From IMG/VR virus record IMGVR_UViG_3300017987_001546, positions 1 through 41,475 of that record: a stretch of DNA of 41,475 bases, one strand, 5' to 3'. Positions within the stretch are counted from its first letter, which is position 1; each line of letters begins with the position of its first letter. This stretch comes from a virus. Below are positions 1 to 8,707 of the stretch, in pieces. The position numbers and the translations under genes are program-made. Under the pieces are notes generated by a model that saw nothing but the letters and a program-made list of their open reading frames with translations, was not told the origin of the DNA and made no database searches.

Positions 1-1
1 A

Positions 2-751
2 CAACTTGGAGAGGAGAAACGATATGTCCTAATGGGTCCAGGAGATAACCTTTACTATGCAAAGGGTGGCTTTCGACTGATAGAAGGGAATCCAATAGAA
101 TGGCTCCAGAAGCATGCACACGAAGATTGTAAGGAGTTGGGATTACCAGAGATTACGCAATCTGATACCACATTAGCCGAAGGAGAGAAAAAGAAATACA
201 AACCATCCGGCCAGGCTCTGGCTAATCATCTAAATGATTATGTTCCGTGTGGTCGTTGCGAAGAATCTGGTTGTGTCTGCATGCACCCTCAGAGGAGTTA
301 TTTTAATGATGATTGTCCTGATGGTCTTGGTGATTGTGATTCTGGTTGTCAATGGTCAGAGGAATGTCCTTATTGTGATGGTGAAGGTGGGTTTCATCCA
401 AAAGAGAAGCCTGATAAGGAATTAATAGATGCTTGGAAAGATGTTTTGCTACATTCCCATTGTAAGCATACAAGATGTGATAGATGTTCTATGAATGAAA
501 AATGCAAAGAGTTAGGTCGTCCTATATTAGAGTCACCGTCCCCCTCAGAGCCACCAGCAGAGACAGAATCTATATGGAAAGGATGTAAACATAAGTTTTA
601 TGATGTTATTTCATCTATTGGAGACCATTCAAGCATCCAGTGGTGTAAGGATTGTGGAGCATACAGGGCAGTTTATAATGGCGATTATTCGGAATGGAGA
701 ATACCATATTTCACAGAAATAGGAAAACCATCTGCTAAGAGGGGTGAATAG
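2..751 (+). CDS. Multi-zinc-knuckle protein, 5'-partial
   Basis: The reading frame is open to the left edge, and the residues before the first ATG (base 32) read as ordinary protein running into MGPGDNLYYAKGG, so the gene probably starts outside the window. It is cysteine-rich in three clusters: a first around CGRCEESGCVC to CPYCDGEGG, which resembles DnaJ-type CxxCxG zinc repeats; a second around CKHTRCDRC; and a third near the C-terminus (CKHKF to CKDCG). The linker between the last two is proline/serine-rich. It probably binds several zinc ions. No catalytic domain is recognised. The stop is directly followed by the ATG of the next small gene, so the two are likely co-transcribed. Function unknown; the zinc clusters are seen directly, their metal binding is inferred. 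Confidence 0.75.
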   Translation, partial: QLGEEKRYVLMGPGDNLYYAKGGFRLIEGNPIEWLQKHAHEDCKELGLPEITQSDTTLAEGEKKKYKPSGQALANHLNDYVPCGRCEESGCVCMHPQRSYFNDDCPDGLGDCDSGCQWSEECPYCDGEGGFHPKEKPDKELIDAWKDVLLHSHCKHTRCDRCSMNEKCKELGRPILESPSPSEPPAETESIWKGCKHKFYDVISSIGDHSSIQWCKDCGAYRAVYNGDYSEWRIPYFTEIGKPSAKRGE

Positions 752-895
752 ATGAATGTGTTCATAGTAGCTCTCTATGCAGTAAACATATTCTTCATAC
801 TATTGACGCTAGATGCGATATGGTATATGATAGTAAACATTATCAGACATAAACTAAAGGAGGGTAAATATGAAGCAGGAAAAGAAAGAGAATGA
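752..895 (+). CDS. Small single-span membrane protein (47 aa)
   Basis: The ATG follows the preceding stop codon without a gap. Residues 3-31 form one long hydrophobic segment with a central aspartate, followed by a charged basic/acidic tail (RHKLKEGK...). It would be a one-helix membrane protein with its tail on one side. The size would suit a holin-like or membrane-anchored regulator, but no family is recognised, and translation rests on coupling to the upstream gene because there is no separate ribosome site. Confidence 0.5.
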   Translation: MNVFIVALYAVNIFFILLTLDAIWYMIVNIIRHKLKEGKYEAGKERE

Positions 896-944
896 TGAAG
901 AAGAGGGAAATGAATCTGACTATAATATTGAAAATGGAGGGTAA
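870..944 (+). CDS. Possible 24-aa acidic peptide
   Basis: A strong ribosome site (AAAGGAGGG, 857-865) sits a few bases before an ATG that overlaps the end of the 47-aa gene in another frame. The peptide is highly charged (KQEKKENDEEEG). It is listed because the ribosome site is too well placed to serve any other visible start. It could equally be a regulatory leader or non-functional. Confidence 0.3.
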   Translation: MKQEKKENDEEEGNESDYNIENGG

Positions 945-957
945 GCCAAATACCCCC

Positions 958-972
958 TTTAACGGCGTTAAA
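958..972. promoter_or_regulatory. Palindrome TTTAACGGCGTTAAA, putative operator
   Basis: A perfect 7+1+7 inverted repeat in the 145-base gap before the gene at 1090. The same core (TAACG, G or C, CGTTA) recurs at 33476-33488 and 33938-33948, both in the non-coding control region. Three shared palindromes at gene-block boundaries look like sites for one regulator or initiator. The rest of the gap (973-1089) is AT-rich with a possible weak TATA element near 1025-1045 and the ribosome site GGAGGT just before the ATG at 1090. Confidence 0.5.
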
Positions 973-1089
973 TCCCCGTTCAAAAGGGCCTGAAAAAGCA
1001 TATTTCACGTGAACCCCCTATTTCACGGATAGATAAAAATAAGAACGATATAAGGGACTCAATATAACGACTGATACGGAGGTTATCTG

Positions 1090-1329
1090 ATGGATATTGG
1101 TAGAAATGTAGCTAAAAAACTGAGGGATAGTGGATATAAGCAATCTAAGACTAAGAATCACATCTGGTGGAAGGATGAACAGGGTCTGAGAGTGATAATA
1201 GACCTACGAAAGAAGAAGGTGTATGCCTATGATGAGGAAGGGGGAATATCAGATGCACCTAAATATGCTACTAGGGACTTTGGAATGATTAAAGCGGAGT
1301 TAGATAAGAAGCAGACTAAACTGTTTTAG
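1090..1329 (+). CDS. Small basic protein, possibly HicA/dsRBD-like fold
   Basis: 79 residues behind a strong GGAGGT site. The pattern 'VAKKLRDSGY, a variable stretch with NHIWW, then RVIIDLRKKKVY' resembles the alpha-beta-beta-beta order of HicA-type double-stranded-RNA-binding-like proteins, with the histidine at the place where HicA has its catalytic His. No HicB partner is seen next to it, so a toxin role is only a possibility. It is the first gene after the 958-972 palindrome and may be controlled by it. It ends in KKQTKLF. Family assignment is weak. Confidence 0.6.
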   Translation: MDIGRNVAKKLRDSGYKQSKTKNHIWWKDEQGLRVIIDLRKKKVYAYDEEGGISDAPKYATRDFGMIKAELDKKQTKLF

Positions 1330-1337
1330 GTGGTATT

Positions 1338-1592
1338 GTGATACATCTATGTAATAATTGTTGGAAAAATAATGAACATAGAAACAATTGCCCAGATAAG
1401 GATACCCCATTTGGTGGACATTGTTCTTCTTGTGATTATTATGAACCAATTGACCTAGAACCAAAAAGAGAACAGGAAAGAATTTACATAGGTCTAGACT
1501 GTGACAGATGTGGAAAGAAAACGAGTAAAGTCAGACAGATGAATGGGTATAACATCTGTTGTGACTGTTTAAGAGAAATTTATTACGAATGA
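1338..1592 (+). CDS. Double zinc-ribbon protein (84 aa), GTG start
   Basis: The start is GTG at 1338 behind TAGGTGGT; no ATG fits. Cysteine pairs CNNC...C and CSSC form a first knuckle, and CDRCG...CCDC near the C-terminus a second zinc ribbon. No enzyme motif is visible. It belongs to the run of small zinc proteins between 1090 and 2663 and has no recognisable named family. Confidence 0.7.
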   Translation: MIHLCNNCWKNNEHRNNCPDKDTPFGGHCSSCDYYEPIDLEPKREQERIYIGLDCDRCGKKTSKVRQMNGYNICCDCLREIYYE

Positions 1593-1603
1593 GGACTGAT
1601 AAG

Positions 1604-1753
1604 ATGGTAAAATTACATGGGAAAGAGTTCAGATTAGAAGATTTACCTATGGTATGCTCTTGTGGGGATTGGAATTGTCCTAATTCATATAGAGGTAGAG
1701 ATGGAATACTGAAAGAACTAGAGGAAGCGAAAGAACTAAATTCAGGTGAATAA
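1604..1753 (+). CDS. Small zinc-finger-like protein (49 aa)
   Basis: An ATG after GAGG/GATAAG opens a 49-residue frame containing CSCGDWNCP in the middle and a helical acidic C-terminus (GILKELEEAKELNSGE). The three closely spaced cysteines suggest a metal-binding turn, perhaps completed by a partner. Genes on both sides are spaced by about ten bases or less, so it fits the operon. Function unknown. Confidence 0.5.
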   Translation: MVKLHGKEFRLEDLPMVCSCGDWNCPNSYRGRDGILKELEEAKELNSGE

Positions 1754-1754
1754 T

Positions 1755-1925
1755 ATGGCTACAACAGGTTCAGCTATTTATGATAAGTCTAGATGTCCAA
1801 TGGGTAAACCAAGAATACGTAGAAAACTTAGAGTCAGAAAAAGATGTGACCTCTGTGGAAGAGAGATAGGTAGGAAGGGGTTATGTTATAGTTGTATAGA
1901 ATCAGCAGAATTTACACTAGAATAG
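1755..1925 (+). CDS. Basic zinc-ribbon protein (56 aa)
   Basis: The ATG overlaps the preceding stop region (TAATATG). A basic stretch (GKPRIRRKLRVRKR) precedes a clean treble-clef type pair, CDLCGREIG...LCYSC, which is typical of small nucleic-acid-binding zinc ribbons. The positive charge next to the ribbon favours DNA or RNA binding. No named family is recognised. Confidence 0.6.
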   Translation: MATTGSAIYDKSRCPMGKPRIRRKLRVRKRCDLCGREIGRKGLCYSCIESAEFTLE

Positions 1926-1938
1926 AGGGTCTGATATA

Positions 1939-2187
1939 ATGGTAAAGAAATGTAAGCATGGAGTCTGTTGGGATTGTGGACAGATATGTCAAATTTGTGG
2001 TCTTGACGAATCTAAATATAATCAAGATGACGGAGTAGATGTATGTCCAGTTCCTAATCAGAAAGTTATAGTTATAGACGATAGTGTAGAACCTGACGAT
2101 AAATGTCCCAGATGTGGGAAGGAATTATATAATATGACGGCAGTAGAGAAAGATAGATATTTTGATACAGGAGTGTGTTGTAAATGA
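1939..2187 (+). CDS. Zinc-ribbon protein (82 aa)
   Basis: Contains CKHGVCWDCGQICQICG at the N-terminus and CPRCGKEL...GVCC at the C-terminus, i.e. at least two metal-binding knuckles separated by an acidic linker. The start codon follows GAGGGTCTGAT. It overlaps the next gene by four bases (ATGA), indicating translational coupling. Role unknown. Confidence 0.7.
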   Translation: MVKKCKHGVCWDCGQICQICGLDESKYNQDDGVDVCPVPNQKVIVIDDSVEPDDKCPRCGKELYNMTAVEKDRYFDTGVCCK

Positions 2188-2663
2188 GATATAGCTGGTT
2201 TATAAAGAATAAGGAAGGGCAGAAGCAGAATCCACATATAGTATCTGTTCATGGTGTGACATTAGCTTTTACAGAGATAAAGATGGATAAGTTAAACTAC
2301 TACATAGATGTTAGTGGTAAGATAACAGCAGTCTTATCTAAAGAGGACAATCTGATACTAAAGGAATATATGTGTCAAGCGTGTGGTCTAGTATATGTAG
2401 AAACCTGGGAAGACCATCTGATGAGTGATGTTCATATCGAGAACTGTAAGATTAAAGGTATTAAGGTTACTAAGCCAATTGAGGGTGACAAGCAGAATGA
2501 TTATTGTGTCAATTGTGGCTCAAAAGTAGATGTATATCACGATGATGCAGATAAAAGGATAGGAATAAAATGTCCATACTGTGGTTATAAAGCAGGAGAT
2601 ACAGGAGTTGGAGAAGATGGGGAAGAGGAAATACAAAAGGAAGGGTCAGCAGAAAGGGTATGA
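2184..2663 (+). CDS. Zinc-finger protein (159 aa)
   Basis: Coupled to the preceding gene through ATGA. The first ~60 residues are beta-rich without cysteines. Then follows CQACG...HLMSDVH, which resembles a C2H2 finger (two Cys, two His), then a ribbon CVNCG...CPYCGYKAG. The C-terminal tail is acidic and overlaps the start of the nuclease gene by 47 bases. The combination of a C2H2-like finger and a ribbon suggests nucleic-acid binding. No named family. Confidence 0.7.
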   Translation: MRYSWFIKNKEGQKQNPHIVSVHGVTLAFTEIKMDKLNYYIDVSGKITAVLSKEDNLILKEYMCQACGLVYVETWEDHLMSDVHIENCKIKGIKVTKPIEGDKQNDYCVNCGSKVDVYHDDADKRIGIKCPYCGYKAGDTGVGEDGEEEIQKEGSAERV

Positions 2664-3315
2664 TTTTGAACGAGAATGGGCTGAGTCTCTAGCTTGGTTC
2701 TGTATGAGGAGACACCCTATCTTCTTTCATAAACTAGCAGATACTCAAGCCTTCCGTTCTACCCTAAGACGCATAAAGATGATGTTCAGCGATATGCCTC
2801 AACAGATGAGAGCAAAGTTCTATTGGGTGATGTCTGCCTTTAACAAGATGACGTTACCTAAACAACCTGCCGATACCCTAATCATCTATAAAGGGATAGG
2901 TGGATTTATGGAACTAAAGTCACGTTCAACAGAAGGAAGGGTGTGGCTATCTGAACTGATTAAAGACCATCAGTATCAATACGCTTCTAGAGTAGAGTTA
3001 TATGGTGGGGGTTTCTCTTACTTCATACTGAATAACAGAATAGAAGCTCAGAATCATTATGTAGTAGCTTTAACCAGAGATGAGGTTAGGGAAGTATTGA
3101 TAGGTGAACAGGTGATGCGTGACTCTAGATTAAAGAGAGGATGGACTTGGGATGAATTAATATCCTTCTCCCATCTACCAGTTCTAGAAGCTAACGATAG
3201 GAGAACCTGGGATGACCCTATCTTCACAAAGTATGACCCCACACCAATATTTGAAGATATAGATAAGATTATAGAGTCTCGTCAGGTAGGTTCCTCAAAA
3301 GCAGTTCTGTGGTAG
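2617..3315 (+). CDS. PD-(D/E)XK nuclease, Holliday-junction resolvase-like (Hjc/RecU type)
   Basis: I place the start at ATG 2617 because a GGAG site lies just upstream and the residues before it have no signal of their own. Residues 14-18 (GYDFE) match the N-terminal Gly/Glu motif of resolvases. P84-A-D86 followed by FMELK (E99, K101) is the PD-(D/E)XK core, and HQ (118-119) then GGGFSYFIL matches the C-terminal 'HQ...GG..F' signature of RecU/Hjc enzymes. At 232 residues it is longer than Hjc; an insertion lies between residues 35 and 80. Expected role: cutting branched intermediates during viral replication, recombination or packaging. It ends 47 bases inside the convergent tail-hub gene. 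Confidence 0.7.
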   Translation: MGKRKYKRKGQQKGYDFEREWAESLAWFCMRRHPIFFHKLADTQAFRSTLRRIKMMFSDMPQQMRAKFYWVMSAFNKMTLPKQPADTLIIYKGIGGFMELKSRSTEGRVWLSELIKDHQYQYASRVELYGGGFSYFILNNRIEAQNHYVVALTRDEVREVLIGEQVMRDSRLKRGWTWDELISFSHLPVLEANDRRTWDDPIFTKYDPTPIFEDIDKIIESRQVGSSKAVLW

Positions 3316-4387
3316 TAGAACCTGAACGGTTTATACGTCTACCATAAACTATTGAATTCTTCGCTAATCCAGGTTCATCAGAATTGAATTCCACCAGTGA
3401 GAGTAACGGGATTTGCCAATGTCCAGCTAGTTTGACTTTATTAGAGGATGGGATAAACTGGTTACGAACTAGTTTACGAGTTTTAAGATAAGATGATTTT
3501 AACCCACCATCATCTTCATTATCCTCAGAACGTATTTCAAATCTGCCAAACTTATCAATAAAATTCTGATTCTGATACCTTAAATCCCAATTAACTTTAT
3601 TACCTATAATAACTGAGGTAATCAGATTATTAGTATCTTCTCTAGAAACATCTATAACGTAATCTGGTTCTATAATTATATCAGGTGTGCCATGAATATC
3701 TGGTTCACGTCTTAGTATCAGCGATGGTTGATTTTGCAGTTGAACCGTCATAAGATGATAGAATCGTGGATAGATGGAGTCTGTTTCATCATATATCAAA
3801 GTCCTGATATTCTCCATAAGCGTCTTACAATTTGCATCCATATTCATATCAACAGGAACCCTAACATTATCTACTCCTCTAACTTCACCAGCAAATTTCA
3901 TATATTCTACTCCACTTCCTCTAGTTACTTGTGCATTGAGTAGAGCCATTGCTGATATGATATTAGCACCATTAAGATTACGTATATTCTGTGTTCTACT
4001 AAACATATCATAATATCCAACTATTGGTAAACAAACATCAGATTCAATCCCAATTCTTGATGTTATAAAGTCTGGTGGGATAATACCTTCAAAATCATAT
4101 CTAGGAAAGGTATGACCAGATGGAGTTTTAAGGATGACACGATACATAAAGCCAGGTCGAATAGTTCTCTCAGCCCACCTATCTATATTAGATATAGTGA
4201 GATTACAGATACCAGCACCATTAACTCGTTCCTCTATGTCTGCTTCTTCTATACGAAGGTTATCGGTAATATCTTCCCAGTTATTAGACCAGGGATAACG
4301 CTGATAAATGATTGCATTAGTAGCCGTATATATCACTCCACTATATTGAATCTGGCAGACCAGTTCCTCTTCTCCCTCTCCTCCCAT
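3269..4387 (-). CDS. Tail/baseplate hub protein (gp27/XkdQ-like)
   Basis: Last gene of the virion block. The N-terminal part shows the phage-hub beta-barrel layout: WEDITDNLRIEEADI, then ICNLTISNIDRW, then RPGFMYRVIL, then a 'FEG' return strand. The C-terminal half ends in a barrel-like segment after a conserved-looking ITSVIIGN. This arrangement is typical of T4 gp27/XkdQ-type hub proteins that cap the tail tube. The start at 4387 overlaps the preceding gene by 55 bases and is followed by a GGAGGAGAGGG purine run, so a slightly later start is possible. The 3' end overlaps the convergent nuclease gene. Confidence 0.6.
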   Translation of the reverse strand: MGGEGEEELVCQIQYSGVIYTATNAIIYQRYPWSNNWEDITDNLRIEEADIEERVNGAGICNLTISNIDRWAERTIRPGFMYRVILKTPSGHTFPRYDFEGIIPPDFITSRIGIESDVCLPIVGYYDMFSRTQNIRNLNGANIISAMALLNAQVTRGSGVEYMKFAGEVRGVDNVRVPVDMNMDANCKTLMENIRTLIYDETDSIYPRFYHLMTVQLQNQPSLILRREPDIHGTPDIIIEPDYVIDVSREDTNNLITSVIIGNKVNWDLRYQNQNFIDKFGRFEIRSEDNEDDGGLKSSYLKTRKLVRNQFIPSSNKVKLAGHWQIPLLSLVEFNSDEPGLAKNSIVYGRRINRSGSTTTELLLRNLPDETL

Positions 4388-7300
4388 CCCCTATCTCTAT
4401 CTAGGCCTTCTAGTAACAGGTAAGTAACTTCACCTTCTAAATCCATTCTAAGAGCAGCCTTATGATTCTCTAGGTATAATAGGGTAACTAGGTCATCAGG
4501 GAGAGCTATGAAATCTGCTCCTTTACCATTCCTCCAGGTATTAACATTAGGGATAGGATGGATAGTATGATGAGATGAAGCTAAACCACTAAGTGTTACA
4601 GAACGTGGTGCTTTAGTTGGTGAATCATACTGTTTATTATCATTAGTGAAGTTATCATCAACAGTTACTTCTCGACCACCAGATATACGTTCATCCAGAT
4701 ACCCATTACTGAAATCATCCATATCTATAACTTCAGATATGACACCAGATATAACGGTAGTGGCTATCTCTATCTCAACCTCTGCTGGAGTTCCTGGTGG
4801 AACTGAAGGTTCTCCATTAGCGTTAGTTACATAGACCCTAACTGATTTAGTTCCAGTTGATAACCAGACCCTATCTATATATGGGACAGTGGTAGAGAAC
4901 CAAACACCTCCATCAACAGACCACCAATACAAAGCTGAACCAGTTCCCAATACTTGGTCTTGTGAGTAGAGGAAAGATTCGTTAGCGAAGATACGGACAA
5001 CTTCATTAACTTCAGCTAATAATTTCTCAGATGTTATTATCCATTCAGGGTTAATATCACCTATATCATATGGATATTGATTAGCTATGAAATCAGAGAT
5101 AAATCCATCCTCACGTTCAACGGCAAATCTGAAATGTGTTTCACCAGATTTAGAATACATATATGTTGGAGGTCTGTATAATTGAGCACCAGGCGGGATA
5201 GTATGAAATTGTAAATCAGAGTCTAGAAGGTCAAACTCGATTTCATTACCTTCAACAGATGTAAGCTCAACCAGCCACGCATGAAATCCATCCATCCAAA
5301 CTAGTTTATCGCCTGGAGCTAAATCACCTGTATCTGTTAATGTTGTAATATTACCTAATACATTATCATATCCAGTTAGTGATTCATATACATCATCAGT
5401 AGAACCACGACCACCATCTCCAAACTTGAAGTGGATACGAACAATCTTCTGTCTAACTATACATATGATAGTTTTAGTAACATATTCATAATAAGCAGGG
5501 AAGAACGGCCCTACATCTATTATCTTTAGAAGATTATTATATCCAGGAAACGTGCCTATATTATAAACTTCTTGTATCCTAAGTCTCTCTGATATAGGCA
5601 CATCCTCATCTGCCAGAACTATATCTTGTCCAGCTAGATAATCAACATAATACTCTTCAGCGGTAAATTCCAGATAACGATAGCTCCCTATTACAAGACC
5701 ACCAGTAGATAGGTGGCGATAGAAGCGATTTTCATCTACGACAAGTAATGACCAGTCATCTCCTAATGTATAGAATGCCCAAGTATTAGGCGAGACTCCA
5801 GTAAGCTCTGCCACTGTATCTGATTGACCAGTCCACGCTCCACCGCCAGGAGCATCTACATACCATTTCTTACCTATATCAGCTGGAACTAATCCACCAG
5901 GGGGGCTAGACAAATCTTTATCTTCTACCTGATGAAAGACAGCTATCCTAACCCTATCTCCAACCCACCAGGTATCTACTCCAGCTCCAATAGGCCAAAG
6001 TTCTTGCATAATCAGATGGGATATGCCTGAGCCTTGAATGAACCCTCCGCTTAGTGAACCTCTGAAACCATTATACCAGGCTAGAGTTGGGCCTAATGAA
6101 CGAGCTAAGGCATCCCAAACATCTAAGACTGCTGGACGATAAGCTAGAGCATAGTTCGTTTTATACGGATAAGATTTAGCCCTGCCTATCAATGTAGATA
6201 GATACAACCAAGCTTCTGTAAAATAAGGGACAGATTCTTGAAGAGGAAGATATCCAGGTTGCATATACTCATGCACAACTTCCTTAGATTTATCAGACGA
6301 TACGAATGTAGGATAAATACTATCAAAATCTTGAGATAGAGCAGAATAGAGTTTATAGGAACTAAATTCGATATCTTCTGAAGGAGACCAAGTAATCTTA
6401 CCCAAAACTTCTCCAAATTCGGATGTTTCTACCTTAAGGTCTTTAGCAGGGGTAATTTCTAAGTCCCATTCTTCAGCTTCCTGCAATTTCCAGAGTATAG
6501 ATATAATGGGTCGAGCTTTAATATCTGTTTCGCCATCAATCTTAACTTGACCCCATAGTTCTTGTGTGAAAACATCAGTAGGGTCTAAGGCATTTGGAGC
6601 AGTAGCAGTCCCAGAACTACGGTGATTAGGGCCAGTAAGATATAAAACCTTCTGCCAGTCATCATCAACATTAGTGTCATGTCTAGACCATAGAATAAAA
6701 GTTTTCTCCTGACCACCTGTCCATCCATCAGCATAACACATTGGAGATAGATTCAAGGCCCACCATTTAATATCGTGTACTGGATTAGCCCCATTGCATC
6801 TCATTTCAGTAGAGATAGATAGTTCCAAGACAGTCGCAGCTCCCCCACCACCCATAGGAACTCTAGAATCAGTCATAAAATTCTGGTCTTTAACTTTCAG
6901 GTCTGTGACTGCTGACCCATCCCACTTCTTCCCATTAGCTAATTCAGAGAACCACTTTTCATAATCATGAGATGGGGCACTACCTTCAATGTCTGTTGAG
7001 TAATCAGCTAAATCATCAAAATTACCAAATTTAGCCTTAGTTTCTGTTTCACCAGATGCAACACATGGAAGTAAATCTCTATCAGGAAACGTAAGCTCAT
7101 CAATTACAGAATTAGATTCTGAGTAAGGAATCCACAGCATAATCTGTCTAGGATACATGCCTTTCTGAGGTGGTTCAGGTATTTTTATCTTCGCTAGAAT
7201 TCTCCATCTAAATGGATGAAACATAGCAACATCATCTTCAAAACCTAGTTTGTAGACAACATCTAAGTACTCAGGTCTACAATCCATCTTACCTCCGCTA

Positions 7301-7446
7301 CCAGGATCATTCACGTAACCCATCTTAATAGATTCCATTAATATCTTAAATCGTGAACCTTTATCAGCATCCCCATAGATTCCATCCTTTCTCCAATCCT
7401 TAGATGCCAGATAGTGTTTAATAACTTCATCATCTTCAACAGCCAT
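4333..7446 (-). CDS. Large distal tail / receptor-binding structural protein (1037 aa)
   Basis: Follows the tape-measure gene by eight bases with an AGGTAGGTG ribosome site. The N-terminal ~330 residues are beta-rich and aromatic. Residues ~335-435 resemble a fibronectin-III-like domain (GKITWSPSEDIEFSSYKLY). Further beta-sandwich-like stretches follow, including another Ig-like segment near residues 850-910 (WSVDGG, then VRVYVTNANGEPS). The last ~90 residues form a compact C-terminal module (HPIPNVNTWRNGKGADF...). Position between tape measure and hub, size and composition indicate a distal tail or adhesion protein at the tail tip. No enzymatic motif is visible. Confidence 0.6.
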   Translation of the reverse strand: MAVEDDEVIKHYLASKDWRKDGIYGDADKGSRFKILMESIKMGYVNDPGSGGKMDCRPEYLDVVYKLGFEDDVAMFHPFRWRILAKIKIPEPPQKGMYPRQIMLWIPYSESNSVIDELTFPDRDLLPCVASGETETKAKFGNFDDLADYSTDIEGSAPSHDYEKWFSELANGKKWDGSAVTDLKVKDQNFMTDSRVPMGGGGAATVLELSISTEMRCNGANPVHDIKWWALNLSPMCYADGWTGGQEKTFILWSRHDTNVDDDWQKVLYLTGPNHRSSGTATAPNALDPTDVFTQELWGQVKIDGETDIKARPIISILWKLQEAEEWDLEITPAKDLKVETSEFGEVLGKITWSPSEDIEFSSYKLYSALSQDFDSIYPTFVSSDKSKEVVHEYMQPGYLPLQESVPYFTEAWLYLSTLIGRAKSYPYKTNYALAYRPAVLDVWDALARSLGPTLAWYNGFRGSLSGGFIQGSGISHLIMQELWPIGAGVDTWWVGDRVRIAVFHQVEDKDLSSPPGGLVPADIGKKWYVDAPGGGAWTGQSDTVAELTGVSPNTWAFYTLGDDWSLLVVDENRFYRHLSTGGLVIGSYRYLEFTAEEYYVDYLAGQDIVLADEDVPISERLRIQEVYNIGTFPGYNNLLKIIDVGPFFPAYYEYVTKTIICIVRQKIVRIHFKFGDGGRGSTDDVYESLTGYDNVLGNITTLTDTGDLAPGDKLVWMDGFHAWLVELTSVEGNEIEFDLLDSDLQFHTIPPGAQLYRPPTYMYSKSGETHFRFAVEREDGFISDFIANQYPYDIGDINPEWIITSEKLLAEVNEVVRIFANESFLYSQDQVLGTGSALYWWSVDGGVWFSTTVPYIDRVWLSTGTKSVRVYVTNANGEPSVPPGTPAEVEIEIATTVISGVISEVIDMDDFSNGYLDERISGGREVTVDDNFTNDNKQYDSPTKAPRSVTLSGLASSHHTIHPIPNVNTWRNGKGADFIALPDDLVTLLYLENHKAALRMDLEGEVTYLLLEGLDRDRGWEEREKRNWSARFNIVE

Positions 7447-7454
7447 AATATCAC

Positions 7455-8462
7455 CTACCTCAGGAACGCCTGTCTCCTGACCGAGTTGTTAGTTTCTCGA
7501 TAGAGTGTTGCAGGTCTATCAGCTCTAACATTAAATGTAGCTCTCTCTATACTCACACCAGCTCCACCACCACCGCCATCTAGTAATCTCCTACCAGATG
7601 GGGAACGTAAGGGAATAACAGCTTCAGGGCCTAATTCACCTATTGTGGCATTAGTTCTACCCATAGCAATTCCACCACGCCATAGACCAGTAGTCCTCAT
7701 CATAGATGCAACTGATGCCAGGATGAAGGTTATGACTGCCAGGGTGGCTCCAGCTGCAATCCATCCAGCAGGCCCCCAAGATGCGGTGAAAGCTAGATTT
7801 GCAGTAGTAGCAGCCCATGTCTTAACAGCGTAAGTAATCATAGCTGCTCCAAGAACAGATAGAGCAGCCCGGGCAGGCCAACTATTAGTTATGAAAGCAC
7901 CAAAGATAGCTGCAAGACCACCCATAGCTGCCATTACCATAGAGATGTTTACAAACAGACCTTTGAAGGAACTACTTAGCAGACCATTAGCCTGAGTTAC
8001 CTTGACAGTTCCTTTAACATACGCCATTGTGGAAATCTCCTGCCACATCATAAATAGCTGATAAGCCGAAGCAGCGAAATTGATTACAGATGCAACCATC
8101 TGGATAGGAGCTACAACTTCTGTAATCTTACGAGCAGTTTCTTCAGAGAACATACCTGACCGTTGTAAGTTCCAAGAAAGACCTAGAAGGGACATATTTA
8201 GACCAAGAACAGCCATATTAGCTCTATGAACTGTTCGCATATTCCCCTTAGTAGCAACATCGAAGTTACGAGTCTGAGTAGTAGATTCCTGAACAGCACC
8301 AGAGTATCGTTGTTCATTCTGGATAGTTTCTGTTTTCTGAACATTGTAGTCACGCAGAGCTACTTGACCTTGGCGAACAGCAGGAAGATTTTCTGCTTCA
8401 TATCGCATAACAAATGAGGTTTCCCATCTGTTTCCTTTTGGCCCTCTAGCTCCTTCCGGCAT
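7455..8462 (-). CDS. Short tail tape measure protein (335 aa)
   Basis: Residues ~80-255 are a chain of alanine/glycine-rich hydrophobic helices, the usual tape-measure transmembrane region. Residues 273-285 (TIGELGPEAVIPL) match the C-terminal motif common in tape-measure proteins of siphoviruses. The gene follows directly after the frameshifted tail chaperone, as in lambda-like viruses. At 335 residues it is very short; by the rough rule of about 0.15 nm per residue the tail would be near 50 nm. The start ATG lies two bases after the stop of the frameshift product. Confidence 0.8.
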   Translation of the reverse strand: MPEGARGPKGNRWETSFVMRYEAENLPAVRQGQVALRDYNVQKTETIQNEQRYSGAVQESTTQTRNFDVATKGNMRTVHRANMAVLGLNMSLLGLSWNLQRSGMFSEETARKITEVVAPIQMVASVINFAASAYQLFMMWQEISTMAYVKGTVKVTQANGLLSSSFKGLFVNISMVMAAMGGLAAIFGAFITNSWPARAALSVLGAAMITYAVKTWAATTANLAFTASWGPAGWIAAGATLAVITFILASVASMMRTTGLWRGGIAMGRTNATIGELGPEAVIPLRSPSGRRLLDGGGGGAGVSIERATFNVRADRPATLYRETNNSVRRQAFLR

Positions 8463-8464
8463 AT

Positions 8465-8707
8465 CTAACCACCTTGTGACTCTAGTTGTTCCTTCTCATA
8501 TTTGCCCATCTCGGACATGATTTGTGCTATTCTCCTATAATCAGAAACGGGTAGCTCGTATAGTGCATACGGGTAAGGGTTAATACCCCTATCTAATAGA
8601 ACCACAATATCAAAAGCATAGTCTATATCTACATCATAGTCTGGACATAGTAGACAATCTATGCTTTCTGGATTCTTTTTATCTGCACACCGTATGCACT
8701 GTCTGAT
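8465..8707 (-). CDS. -1 frameshift extension of the tail chaperone (T-like, 80 aa)
   Basis: This frame has no usable start codon but stays open from before the slippery heptamer to TAG at 8465. It carries two CxxC pairs (CIRC and CLLC), then a hydrophobic helix and PYPYALYELPVSDYRRI, like the T-part of tail chaperones. Translation that slips one base back at 8707-8713 gives a 284-residue fusion (204 + 80). The stop is two bases before the tape-measure ATG. The zinc-ribbon spacing argues that the frame is really translated. Confidence 0.75.
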   Translation of the reverse strand: MRQCIRCADKKNPESIDCLLCPDYDVDIDYAFDIVVLLDRGINPYPYALYELPVSDYRRIAQIMSEMGKYEKEQLESQGG

